Source: Ochotona curzoniae
Taxonomy: Eukaryota; Chordata; Mammalia; Lagomorpha; Ochotonidae
Reading direction: 5' to 3'
Assembly (NCBI RefSeq): GCF_017591425.1
Contig: NW_024467083.1
Location: 15,429,001-15,493,000 of the forward strand
DNA length: 64,000 nucleotides
Shown here: one piece after another, positions 11,806 through 21,262 of the stretch
Layout of the letters: each line of letters starts with the position of its first letter
Position numbering within the stretch: position 1 is the stretch's first letter
The notes under the pieces: generated by a model
What the model saw: only the letters and a program-made list of their open reading frames with translations
Told to the model about the DNA's origin: nothing
Database searches by the model: none
Position numbers and translations under genes: made by a program

Positions 11806-12005
11806 AACAAAACTTCATCACTCAGGTAGAAAGAAGAAAAGCCTAGGAAGGACCACGGGATGAGATGTGGTATTCAATGGAAACAGAACAAAAGGAATAC
11901 AGTCCCAGACTGTATACCACGAGCCCCAGGGATAGAGATCATTAAGCAAAGGACATTTTAGTAATTGGATTCCCATAAAAATCATTTTCTCTAAGAAAAT
12001 AAGAG

Positions 12006-12308
12006 TTTATTTTTATTGGAAAGGCAGATTTACAGAGAGAAAAAGAGAAAGGTCTTCCATCCTCTGGTTCGCTCCACCGATGTCACAATGGCTGGAGCTG
12101 ATCTAATCTGATCCAAAACCAGGAGCCAGGAGCTGCTTCCAGGTCTCCCACAAGGCTCTGAAGGCCCAAGTAACTGGGTCATCGTTTATTGCTTTTCCAG
12201 GCCATTAGTGGGGAGTCAAACTGATAGTGGAACAGGTTCTGGCACCTGTGTTGGGATACTGGTATTACGGGCAATGGCTTTAACCTACTATGCAACAGTG
12301 CCATCCCC
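12006..12308 (-). mobile_element. C-SINE, near full length
   Basis: Tail GAGTTTATTTTTATTGG, GA box, GGTCTTCCATCCTCTGGTTC, CAGGAGCCAGGAGCTGC, CAGGTCTCCCACAAGG and the decayed head (CTACTATGCAACAGTGCC) are in the expected order. Confidence 0.85.
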
Positions 12309-12467
12309 TAGTATTTCTTAATTCACTTTTTCAATTAGTAAATTTTCACTTCTTTCCAATTTGCAATTTTAAATTATTATTTTTATATTAAATAACATTT
12401 TTAAAAATAAATCTCCCTGGAAATTGAATCAATGAAGATATGGATATCTGATATATAAAGAAATAAG

Positions 12468-12800
12468 GGGGGTCTGGTGGGTGGGCCTAGCGGCTAAAGT
12501 CCTCACCTTGAACACGCCGGAATCCCATATGGGCACCAGTTCTAATCCCAGCAGCTCCACTTGCCATCCAACTCTCTGCGTGTGGCCTGGGAAAGCAGTC
12601 GAGGATGGTCCAAAGCCTTGGGACCCTGCATCCATGTGGGACACCTGGAAGAAGTTCCTGGATCCTGGCTTGGGATCGGCATAGCATCAGCCGTTGTGGC
12701 TCACTTAGGGAGTGAATCATCGAACGGAAGATCTTCCTCTCTGTCTCTCCTCCTCTCTGTATATCTGACTTTCCAATAAATAAATAAATCTTTTTAAAAA
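12468..12800 (+). mobile_element. C-SINE, full length, well preserved
   Basis: One of the best-preserved copies, with intact head (GGCCTAGCGGCTAAAGTCC), ATCCCATATGGGCACC, AGCAGCTCCACTTGCC, TGTGGCCTGGGAAAGCAG, CCATGTGGGACACCTGG, GAGTGAATCATCGAACGG and the AATAAATAAATAAATC tail. The flanks ATAAAGAAATAAGG and ATAAAAAAATAAGG are a probable imperfect target duplication. The four reading frames crossing it on both strands come from the SINE. Confidence 0.95.
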
Positions 12801-12896
12801 AACTGAGACCCCCCTTATAAAAAAATAAGGCAACTTTCAAATTTAAAATTATATTTAGCAAAAAATATTTATGTAACCATTACCCATTATTACACA

Positions 12897-12922
12897 GATA
12901 CTGTATTTGAGAATACAGTATC
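12897..12922. other. Perfect 11-bp inverted repeat
   Basis: Arms GATACTGTATT and AATACAGTATC are separated by TGAG. It could form a cruciform or hairpin, and no adjoining gene or terminator context is visible. Confidence 0.85.
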
Positions 12923-13654
12923 GGATGCTACAGAATGCACAAGATAATAATCCTATTTTCTGCCCTTATATTTCACTTGCTGAAAGGGGAGTAAAGATAT
13001 ATCAACAAACAGAAATATAAATGTGATTCAAGATTCTAAGTAGTGATGTATAAAAAATCGTTAAGGTGATACAGAGCAGGGTAGAGATCAACGGGGCTAA
13101 GTCTCAAAGAGGGCGAGAGCCAACCCAGTTAAGAGAAGAGAAGGCTTGGTAAAAGTTCATGGTAAACAATGGATCTAAACTGCAGGAGAAAGTCCCTTTT
13201 CAAGTGAGATTGCTCCGTGTTGCTCTGTAGTAATCATCTCAAAGATGTGAGATTGAAAGAGCTTCATGAAACGTAAATCGTAACAGCTACAAAACTGTAA
13301 AATTGCTATTTCACAATGATCGGTGTATTCTGAACCCTATAGCAAATGTTGTGACAATTTCAAAAGCACTGTCCTTCCTTCGAGGATTGGGCTCTGGGTG
13401 GTAGACAAAATCTTCCAGAATATACAAAGCAGACAATGTAAGGCAACTAGACATTGTAGCTGTGGATATCCAGTACTTCTCATAAACCTAGCCAACACCC
13501 AGGTAGCTTTCACAGACATCAGTCATCGCCAGAGGAGCTGGAATGATGGCCAACAGCTTCAGGATCTACTCCTGTCCTAGGGGATGGGTCTGTTAGTAAC
13601 CCAGGTGAACCCACTATGCCACAGCACTGGATCCCCAAAGATTTCTTGCAATCT
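12923..13654. other. Unique stretch, no gene seen
   Basis: Base composition is closer to average here. Frames of 60-85 codons on both strands overlap one another and have no recognisable product. No splice-flanked exon was convincing. Confidence 0.45.
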
Positions 13655-14002
13655 GTCCCAAGGAGGTGCCTCTGGGGTCAGCATGGTAGTACAGCAGGGG
13701 CTAATCCTGTGTTCTGTAGTGTTGGCATCCCATATGGGCTCCTGCTCATGCCCTGGCTGCTCCACTTCTGATCAAGTTCCCTGCTTACAGCCTGGGAAAG
13801 CAGTGGGAAACAGCCAAGACCTTGGGATTCTATCCACATGTGAGACTCAGAAGAGGTTCCTGGCACCTGGCTCCCAAATTTGGATCAGTTCAGCTACAGC
13901 CACCGTGGCCCTTTGGGGAGTGAATCAGCAGACGCAGTCCTGTTTCTCCCTCTCTCTCTAAAAATCTTCCTTTCAGATAAAAATAAATAAATCTGTAAAA
14001 GA
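13655..14002 (+). mobile_element. C-SINE, full length, moderately diverged
   Basis: CATCCCATATGGGCTCC, GGCTGCTCCACTTC, AGCCTGGGAAAGCAG, CTCAGAAGAGGTTCCTGGC, TTTGGGGAGTGAATCAGCAG and AATAAATAAATCTG appear in order. The head has lost its A-box match. The 125-codon frame across it is an artefact of the SINE. Confidence 0.85.
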
Positions 14003-14280
14003 TGGTTTGAAGTAGGCTAGGAAAAAATATACCACAGATCAATGCTTACAACAATGCATTTTTCATTCATACAAAAGGAGAGTAAGGCAATATGGTATAC
14101 CCTCTTCCAGATTCCATTTGACAACTTGAAAAATTACTTTTCAGGCCTATCCTGAATGGAGCAATTATTTTTCTTTTTAGAATTTCAAAATGTTTAACAT
14201 GAAAAAAATAATAAAGAGAATATTATCATCAACTCTCCAAAGCAACCTGTAATGTCTTGAAGAAAAAAAAATGTTGAATT

Positions 14281-14314
14281 ATGCTCACTTTGGCAATACA
14301 TATACTAAAATTGG
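14281..14314 (+). pseudogene. RNU6 pseudogene: Truncated U6 snRNA pseudogene
   Basis: Thirty-four bases match the 5' end of U6 spliceosomal RNA (ATGCTCACTTTGGCAATACA, then TATACTAAAATTGG) with about four substitutions. The match stops abruptly before the conserved ACAGAGA region, so it cannot make a functional U6. It joins without a gap to unrelated sequence that ends in a poly(A) run at 14453-14466. Confidence 0.82.
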
Positions 14315-14466
14315 CCAACAGGTCTAAAGCAAAAGTCCTGGGAACGTCCCGACTGTACTTCCATTTAGTGGTCTGAGTTTATTCATCACTCTTGCTCCAA
14401 CCGGAGTTTCCAAGTACAAACCCACAATGAAAATATCCATGGGTATTCGCTTAAAAAAAAAAAAAA
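14315..14466 (+). mobile_element. Poly(A)-tailed partner of U6 chimera
   Basis: About 138 bases of unrecognised sequence after the U6 fragment end in 14 consecutive A. This is the usual structure of a chimeric retrotranscript made when the L1 reverse transcriptase switches from a polyadenylated RNA to U6 RNA. The source RNA was not recognised. There is no clear target duplication and no AATAAA just before the tail, so this remains an inference. Confidence 0.45.
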
Positions 14467-17117
14467 GGCCTCCCAGAGTCTAACAGCTTCATGAAAGATA
14501 GCTGAGTGCTCCAGAGGACTCCACCAACTCCCAAGCGCATGAGATCCCTTTCTGGTGTTGAAACTTTGTAATTACAAATTGGTGGCCACAGGGCCAGTGG
14601 AGTTCAAGTTCATGCAGCTTCATTCCCTAAGTGTCTGCCGACATCATCTAAGAGAATAACTTAAGTATTCAGAATGTTCAGCCCAATACAAAAGTGGAAT
14701 CATAAAGCAAACTGAGAAAAGGGAAGAAAACATCTAAAGATACAATTGAGTAAAATGTTTTTAACCTGATAAATAATGCACATCATAAAATATGTATTTA
14801 TTTAGTAAACACCAAGAACACCACAACATCAGTCACAAAAATCACCCTGGTTTTCAAGTGAGTGATAAATACAACACCTTAACATATCTGACTGCCAAGA
14901 TGGATCAAAGAGGAAAGAAGCCAGCACATTCTGACCTCAGATGCTGCAACCTCCCCCCGCCTCCAGAGGAGAAGACGTAGTGGATGCTGAGTGATTAGGC
15001 ACAGAGGTAGCAGCACACTAAGGCACTGAATAATGGATATTCTTGGGAGCCCTTAGTGCAGACTGAAAACTGCCATGGGAAATGGGAAGGGTGCTGAAGG
15101 ACCTTAAGGGTCTTTCGGTAACGAAAGGGGGAAACCAGAGAAAAGATTGGTAATAAATCTTTCAATACCCAGGAAAACAGACTGCCAGATAAAGGATTTC
15201 TCTGTTTTAGCAGAAGAGTATTCAGTCTCTTGCCATAAAAGTCATTCTCTGCAATGAATATATTAATGCTGGTAAATCCACTCTGAGAAAGGCAGATCCA
15301 TAGTATCCATTCAAAACCATTAGTGTTTAATTTAGGTTTGCAAATTAGCACAAATTAATTGACAGAACACATTTTACCGGGAAATTTCAAACTGCTTTGC
15401 AAATGCTTAAACTGAAACACTGTATTGATCTTAAAGGGTTGCTAATGTAAACGAGGAAATGCTGAGGTGGCACTCCTGTCTACAATCGGTTGCAGTTCAC
15501 AGCGATAAACTTCGCATCTCATATCAGGCCTTCAGCACGCTGCTCACTGCACAGCCGTTATCTTCACATGCTGACACATGTAATCTAACATTCTCACTTT
15601 GCCACAGCCAGAGCAATTGCTTGACAATTTGATTACAGTTTCCTGTCTCTTCATGTACAGAACATTTCTGTAAGCTTTCAGCAACTGCAAAATATTTTGA
15701 TTTTAAAATAATAGTAATCCATGAAGGAAAGCTTCTTCAAAATATTGATTTCTGATAACAATTCAAGATCTGCAGAAGGTAAATGACTTCAAATGTCTAT
15801 GAATAAGTTTGTGTTGGAGCACAGAAACGGGGACATGAAGGTCTGCTATGTCATGGAAACTGCTGAAAGCACACGGGCTGTGACCAGAGGCCACGATCAG
15901 TGCTCCACGGCATGCTGAAGACAGGTAAATTATCACGACCTGTGCAATAAATAGTATAGCATTTGCGAAAGACATTTCACAAATATTCTTCCTCATAAAA
16001 AAAAAATCTAAAGGAGTATTGGGCATATACAGAGGAAGAAAGTTTATCATAAGAGTAATTGAAGAATGAAAATTTGCCCCTGGAAGACAAATTATCCTTT
16101 ATAAGTCAAATGTGTATTTAAAAGATCTGATTTTGGATTTTAAAATTCACACCTATGTGTAAGAATTTTTGTTCCTTGCTGTAACTTAGAGTGAGTAAGA
16201 CTGACGCTCTGTGATAACTAACAGCAAGGTGAAGTAGGATTTGTCTTGTATTATTGAACTTTTCCCAAGAAATGGCAACAGGCCAAGAAAGCTCCCACTT
16301 TTCTTTTTTGTTCTCTCCTAGATCAGGCACTCAAAGTGGTTCCTGCCAGCATTTCAGGTACGTCTGCATGATGATAGCTTCCCACAGAGTAAGATGAAAC
16401 TGAAGTCATTTCCACAAATGAACAAGATAGAAATGAGCCAAAGATCAGATATAAAACTCATGAAATTTTAAATGGAGGAAAATGTTCTAAAATGAAAACC
16501 TATTACTCTAGCCCTGGAGCTAAAGGTAATTTATGGGCAGACCAGTAAAGCATATGTACCTCAACAATGCAATCAATTATTTTACCTGGAATCTAGCCAT
16601 TCTGCAATGTAAAACTCCAATATAGGTCTAGATTATTTTCAAGGTAGTCCTCGTCAAACAGCTTTTAATTATGTCCATTTTTAAACAACAGAACTCTTCA
16701 AATCTGTGATTTTTCTTGCATTTTTTCTTAAATATATATGTTGATACTTTTTGCTTACATTGATAACAATGGCAAACTACTTTACCACCCAGGTTTGGAA
16801 TGCATAAATTATTCAGAAATTGATTTTCTTCATGATACTTTTTTCTTCTTTTGTAACAGCTTACAAATGTAAAAGTCACTCTTTTGAATGTACTACTTTG
16901 AGTTTTGAAAAATAAAGATATATAACTACTCCCTACAGTCAAAAAATAGAACAGTTCAGTAATTTCTCCAAATCTCCACTTTCCCTTTCTTAATGAAGTA
17001 TTCTTTAGCTTTCAATTCCTGATAGCCATTGATCTGATTTCTATCTCTGTATGAAGTTTTTCCTTTTTTTTCTTTCCAGAAAATAAATATAGTTGTTCAG
17101 CAAGCACACTTTTATTT
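14467..17117. other. Unique stretch, no gene seen
   Basis: About 2.6 kb has no recognised transposon. Several frames of 60-118 codons occur on the minus strand (for example 14995-15351 and 15763-16050), but none shows a family, and codon usage looks random. Part of this stretch may be old unique sequence worth a conservation check. Confidence 0.45.
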
Positions 17118-17200
17118 CTGTTTTTTTTTTAAGATTCATTTTTATTGGAAAGGCAGACATAGAGAAAGAAAGCGATAAAGAAAGAGATCTTCCCACATGA
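17118..17200 (-). mobile_element. C-SINE 3' end fragment
   Basis: Only the tail and GA box remain (TTAAGATTCATTTTTATTGG, AAAGGCAGACATAGAG, AGAGATCTTCCCAC). The body is missing. Confidence 0.75.
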
Positions 17201-17294
17201 GCACTGAAAACCTTTTGGCGTATTCTTTTTATCCACAATAGCATAGCATTTTGCAAAGGGGAGAAAAAAAGGTATAATCAGAAAATGCTGCTGG

Positions 17295-17515
17295 AGTTCC
17301 ATATCCGAGGTCTGGCTTCTGTTCCAGTTGTGGACTTAATTCCAAGCAGCAATGATGAGTCAACTAGATGGTTTCCTGTGTTGGGTCAGTCTGGCCCGAC
17401 ACAACCTCAGCTGCTGAGAGACTGAGAGTGAACCAATGGATGGAAATACTCGATAGAGACCTGGGCATCTGCCCCATCTCTGCCTTTCAGATAAATAAAC
17501 AGAAATGTAATAAAT
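17295..17515 (+). mobile_element. C-SINE, partial, diverged
   Basis: The second half is clear (GAGAGTGAACCAATGGATGG, TCTGCCTTTCAGATAAATAA). The first half is shortened and hard to align. It is followed at once by a reversed copy, forming an inverted pair. Confidence 0.65.
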
Positions 17516-17532
17516 AGAAAATTGGACAACAA

Positions 17533-17790
17533 AAAAAAGATCTTCCATTTGCTGGCTCACCCCCAAAATGGTCTCAAAGGACACGACTGAGCTGATCCAA
17601 AGCAGGAACCAGGAGCTTCTCTGGGTCTTCCACATGGGTGCAGAGTCCCAAGGCTTTAAGGAATTCCCTGCTGCTTTCCCAGGTCACAAGCAGAGAGTTA
17701 GATGGTAAGTGGAGCAGCTGGGACTGGAACCAGCGCCCATATGGGAACCTGGTGAGGGTTTAACCACTGAGCTGTCGCGCTGGCTCTGAG
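17533..17790 (-). mobile_element. C-SINE, lacks A-rich tail segment
   Basis: AGATCTTCCATTTGCTGGC, CAGGAACCAGGAGCTTCTC, CCTGCTGCTTTCCCAGG, GCGCCCATATGGGAACC and the head AGCTGTCGCGCTGGC are preserved. Only a short poly(A)-like AC run takes the place of the usual tail. Confidence 0.85.
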
Positions 17791-17944
17791 TTTGGTATTT
17801 TTTCCACTGAATTTCCTTGCCCTTGGAATTGGGATCTTTCTAGCTGGGAAAAAAAAATTGATGTGCTTCAATATTCTAAAATAAAATTTACTAAGAAGCA
17901 AAGAGAATCCAATGTCTCTGTAAATACTTCCAGGACTATACTAA

Positions 17945-18150
17945 TAATACTAATGAGAGTGTGATACTTGTTTTGTTCTGTTTCTTACTGGAAATTTTCA
18001 AGCATTTGCCATTTGGTATGATCCTGGCTTTGGATTTGTCATACATTGCCTTTACTGTAGTGAGAAATGTTACTTCTAAACTCAACTTTTTTTTTTTTTT
18101 AGTTTCAGTGATTTTATTGGTTTCCCTTAGGATGAGGAACTAGTACTAAT
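17945..18150 (-). mobile_element. Old L1 ORF2 fragment, left piece
   Basis: Phrases such as AAGCATTTGCCATTTGG, GATCCTGGCTTTGGATTTG and CATACATTGCCTTTACTG match the antisense of ancient mammalian L1 ORF2 (reverse transcriptase region). The same L1 appears to continue at about 19105 after a younger L1 3' end. Confidence 0.65.
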
Positions 18151-18151
18151 A

Positions 18152-19104
18152 GTTGTAATTTTTTTTTATTAATTGTTTTGCATTATGTGACACAGTGTTA
18201 TGGGCACTGGGATTCCCACCACCCCTCCCCGAACCCTCTCCGCATGGTGGATTTCTCCACCTTGTTGCATTACCACAGTTCAAATTCAGTTGAGGTTCTT
18301 TCATTGGAAGTATTTACCAAGCATAAAGTCCAGCATCTTATTATCCTAGTGAGTTCAACGATTTCTTGGTCAGACCATCTGGTCTGAAGGTAAAGCCGGC
18401 AAAGTATCGTCCCAATCAATTAAAAGCCCGAACATAACATCAACAACAATTTACACAATTATGGCATTAATTGACATGGTATTGATTAACCAATATGTTA
18501 ATAGGACAACGCAGGTTCTCAACTGCATCCTGTGACTTCTTCATAGACATTTCAGTTTGGGTTTATATTAAACCGGGTTGTATACACCTCAAAATGGCTA
18601 TAGCTTACTATTCAGCTGTCTCATCTATTTTTATTTTAGTATTTAGCTGTTTATAGTGTTGAAGCATGATTTTGCTGAACTTGGTTGTTTTTCGAATGGT
18701 CTGAACTGGCTTATAACTCTAGCAAGACATGTGTCATCAGTTTAGGTACAGAACATTTTTTTTTAGGAGGGGTGTGCAGAGAAATCCCCAATACCCCAAT
18801 GAGGCATAACTAATCTTTGTGTCCCTCCTAGTGAGGTATGAGTGAATCCCCGCTGACCATTTCCTGTCTCATTCTAAGCTTTCCTTGTTGTTGTCTGTCC
18901 CTTCTAGGTTTTTTGTTTGTTTGTATGTTTGTTCGTTTGTTTTGAGGGGCTTCTAGAGTAATCCTAATGGTCATCGCGAAAGAGGGTGGGGACCCAGAGC
19001 CAGAGAAATTTTTTTAGACAAAGGAATGCTGCGTATTATCAAAGTCTACTGTTCCAGGTCCTATCGAATGCTTTCTAAGCAGTTATTTAAACAACCATTT
19101 AAAT
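18152..19104 (-). mobile_element. L1 3' end (3'UTR), younger insertion
   Basis: On the minus strand this is an L1 3'UTR ending in TAATAAAAAAAA. CACTGGGATTCCCACCACCC and TGGTGGATTTCTCCACC are the complement of the tail region also found at 34309-34443 and 50581-50861. A GTTT-rich tract lies at 18908-18945. It sits inside the older L1, which resumes to the right. The 5' end is truncated within the 3'UTR. Confidence 0.75.
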
Positions 19105-19419
19105 TCTAACCGTAATTTGTTTATGTGATACATGACAATTGTTAAAACATCACTGCATTCCTGGGCTAAGTTTCACTTTTCCTGGGTATATGTCTGTTTG
19201 ATATCTTGTCTTTGATTTGCCAGGATTCGGTTAAGGAGTTTTGCATCTCTATTCAAAACGGATACTGGTCTATAGATCTCCTGTTCGTTGCATGTTTTTC
19301 TGGTTTTGGAAATAAAGTAAAGCGAGCCTCATAGAATGAGTTTTAAAGTTAAATCTATTTCAATTGTTTCAACTATTTTAACAGACATTGGTGCTAGTTC
19401 TTAAAGCTTTGTAGAATTA

Positions 19420-19753
19420 CGGTCCGATGTGGTAGCCTAACGGCTAAAGTCTTCACCTTGCATGCACCTGGATCCCAAATGGGCACTTTTTCTAAGCCCG
19501 ATGGCCCCTCTTCCCATCCAGCTCCCTGCCTGTGGCCTGGGATACAGGAGAAGAAAGCCCAAAGCCTTGGGACCCTGCACCTGTGTAGGAAACTCAGAAG
19601 ACGTTCCTGGCTCCTGGTTTCAGATCTGTGCAGCTCTGGCAGTTGCACTCACTTGGGGAATGAATCAATGGACTGAAGACCTCCCTCTCTATCTCTTCTC
19701 CTCTCTGTATATCTGACTTTCCAACAAAAATAAAATAAATCCTTAAAAACAGT
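19420..19753 (+). mobile_element. C-SINE, full length, exact 12-bp TSD
   Basis: Complete from head (GTAGCCTAACGGCTAAAGTC) to tail (AATAAAATAAATCC). It is flanked by TTTGTAGAATTA at 19408-19419 and 19754-19765. It inserted into the antisense L1. The overlapping short frames are artefacts. Confidence 0.95.
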
Positions 19754-19807
19754 TTTGTAGAATTAACCAGTGAACATAAAACTGACTTTTCTTTATAGGG
19801 AAGTTGT

Positions 19808-19844
19808 TTATTATTGTTATCATCATCATTATTATTATTATTGA
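19808..19844. repeat. (ATT)n/(ATC)n trinucleotide run
   Basis: ATTATTGTTATCATCATC followed by four to five ATT units within the old L1. Confidence 0.8.
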
Positions 19845-20120
19845 TTCAATTTATGTCTTTCTATTGGTTTATTCAAGTAAGCTGTGTCTTCATGCCCCAA
19901 ATTTGGTAAATTCTGTGTGTCCGTAATTTATCCATATCTTTTCAGATTTTTCAATTTGTTGGCATATGACTATAGAAATTTCCAAATATTCTTTTTATTT
20001 CTGTGATATCAGCTTTAATGTCTCCTTTTTAATCTCTGATTTCATTAATTTTGGTCTTATCCTGAATTCAGTTAGATAAAAACATTGGTTTTACCAAATA
20101 ATTTTATTAGTTTTATAAAA

Positions 20121-20414
20121 ACTTTTCATTTCATATACAGAGAGATGGAGAGGTAGGTTTTCCCTCCGCCTTTTCACTCCTCAAGTGGCCACAACAGTTG
20201 CAGCTGAGTCAATCCAAAACCAGGAGCTTCTTCTGGATCTCCTACACGGGTGCAGGGTCCCAAGGCTTTAGGCTGTCCTTGACTGCTTTCCCAGGCCACA
20301 AGCAGGGAGCTCGATGACAGCCAGGCGCCGCCAGAATCAAAACCGGAGCCCATATGTGATACCACTGTGTGTAAGGCAAGGACTTTAGTCACTAAGCTAC
20401 CATGCAAATCCCAA
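20121..20414 (-). mobile_element. C-SINE with 9-bp TSD
   Basis: Body boxes in reversed order end with the head CACTAAGCTACCATGC. It is flanked by TTTATAAAA at 20112-20120 and 20415-20423. The GA box is shortened and the tail is a short T-rich stretch. Confidence 0.88.
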
Positions 20415-20506
20415 TTTATAAAATTTTATGTTGCTATTCTCTCTCTCTCTCCCTTTCAAAAATTTTTTTCCATGTACTAACTGAAGCTTACTCTCATTTT
20501 TCCAGA

Positions 20507-20550
20507 TCCTAAAGACACATTCTTTTTTTTTTTCCTAAAGACACATTCTT
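20507..20550. mobile_element. Poly(T) tract flanked by 18-bp direct repeats
   Basis: TCCTAAAGACACATTCTT occurs at 20507-20524 and again at 20533-20550, with only T residues between. This is the footprint expected of a retrotransposition event that copied little more than a poly(A) tail onto the minus strand. Slippage-type tandem duplication is the alternative. Confidence 0.6.
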
Positions 20551-21074
20551 AACCCATTCATTGGATGTCTTTCCAATCTGCTATAAATTTCTTTTAAAGA
20601 TTGCTTTTGCTGTATTCCAGAAGTTTTCATTTGTTGTGTTTTCATTTTCATCCATTTCAGGTATTTTATTTCCATTTCGATTCCCTCAATGACTCACTCT
20701 TCATTCAAATAATGTTCAATTTCAATGTGCTTGTATATTTTCCAGAATTTATTTTGTCATTCATTTCTAATATTTATTTCACTATGTTAGCAGAAGATAT
20801 ATGATACGGTTCCAACTTTTAAAATCTGTTCATACTTGTTTAAAAGCCTGTATATGAGCTATCCTAGGATACATACTACACCCTAATGAAAACAATGCAT
20901 AGGCCACTACTCTGAAATGAAATGCCCTGTGTACACCATTAGTTTCATATGACCTGTAAATAGACTAACTGTGCAGTTTCTTGATTGGTCTAATTGATCA
21001 GATTTTTTTTATCTGTTTGTTCTATTTATTGATGATAGTGGCGTGCCAAAGTCTGTCTTTTGGCAACACATAAT

Positions 21075-21262
21075 TAAGATGTAATTTGGTGACATCAACA
21101 ACTGAAAGTGGTTGGGTCCCTATACCCATTTGAAATTTCAAACTAATTCTGGGACCCTGGCTTTTCCCCCTGACTATTTGAGGCAGTGGAGGAGTAAATT
21201 AGTGCATGGAGAATCTTTCTTTTTCTCTCTGTATTTCAAATGTAACTACAATATTTAAAGCA
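21075..21262 (+). mobile_element. C-SINE, old partial copy
   Basis: Only the 3' part is suggestive (GACCCTGGCTTTTCC, GGAGTAAATTAGTGCATGG, TCTTTTTCTCTCTGTATTTC). It separates the antisense and sense L1 blocks. Confidence 0.45.

Larger units (their letters stand above)
19105..21060 (-). mobile_element. Old L1 ORF2, interrupted by two SINEs
   Basis: The antisense of L1 ORF2 is recognisable: CACTGCATTCCTGGGCTAAG, TTTGCATCTCTATTC, CTGGTCTATAGATCTCC, CTGATTTCATTAATTTTGG and TGCTGTATTCCAGAAGTTTTC. The order runs from the reverse transcriptase region on the left towards the endonuclease region on the right. It is split by C-SINEs at 19420-19753 and 20121-20414. No open frame survives. Confidence 0.75.

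Noticed and set aside
12468..12560. tRNA-like A and B boxes at C-SINE heads, which could be called tRNA genes
   Set aside because: The body after the B box is SINE sequence and no cloverleaf with an anticodon arm can be closed; these are SINE promoters, not tRNA genes.
12487..12861. 124-codon minus-strand frame
   Set aside because: It is entirely within and beside a full-length C-SINE; similar frames recur in every well-preserved SINE here.
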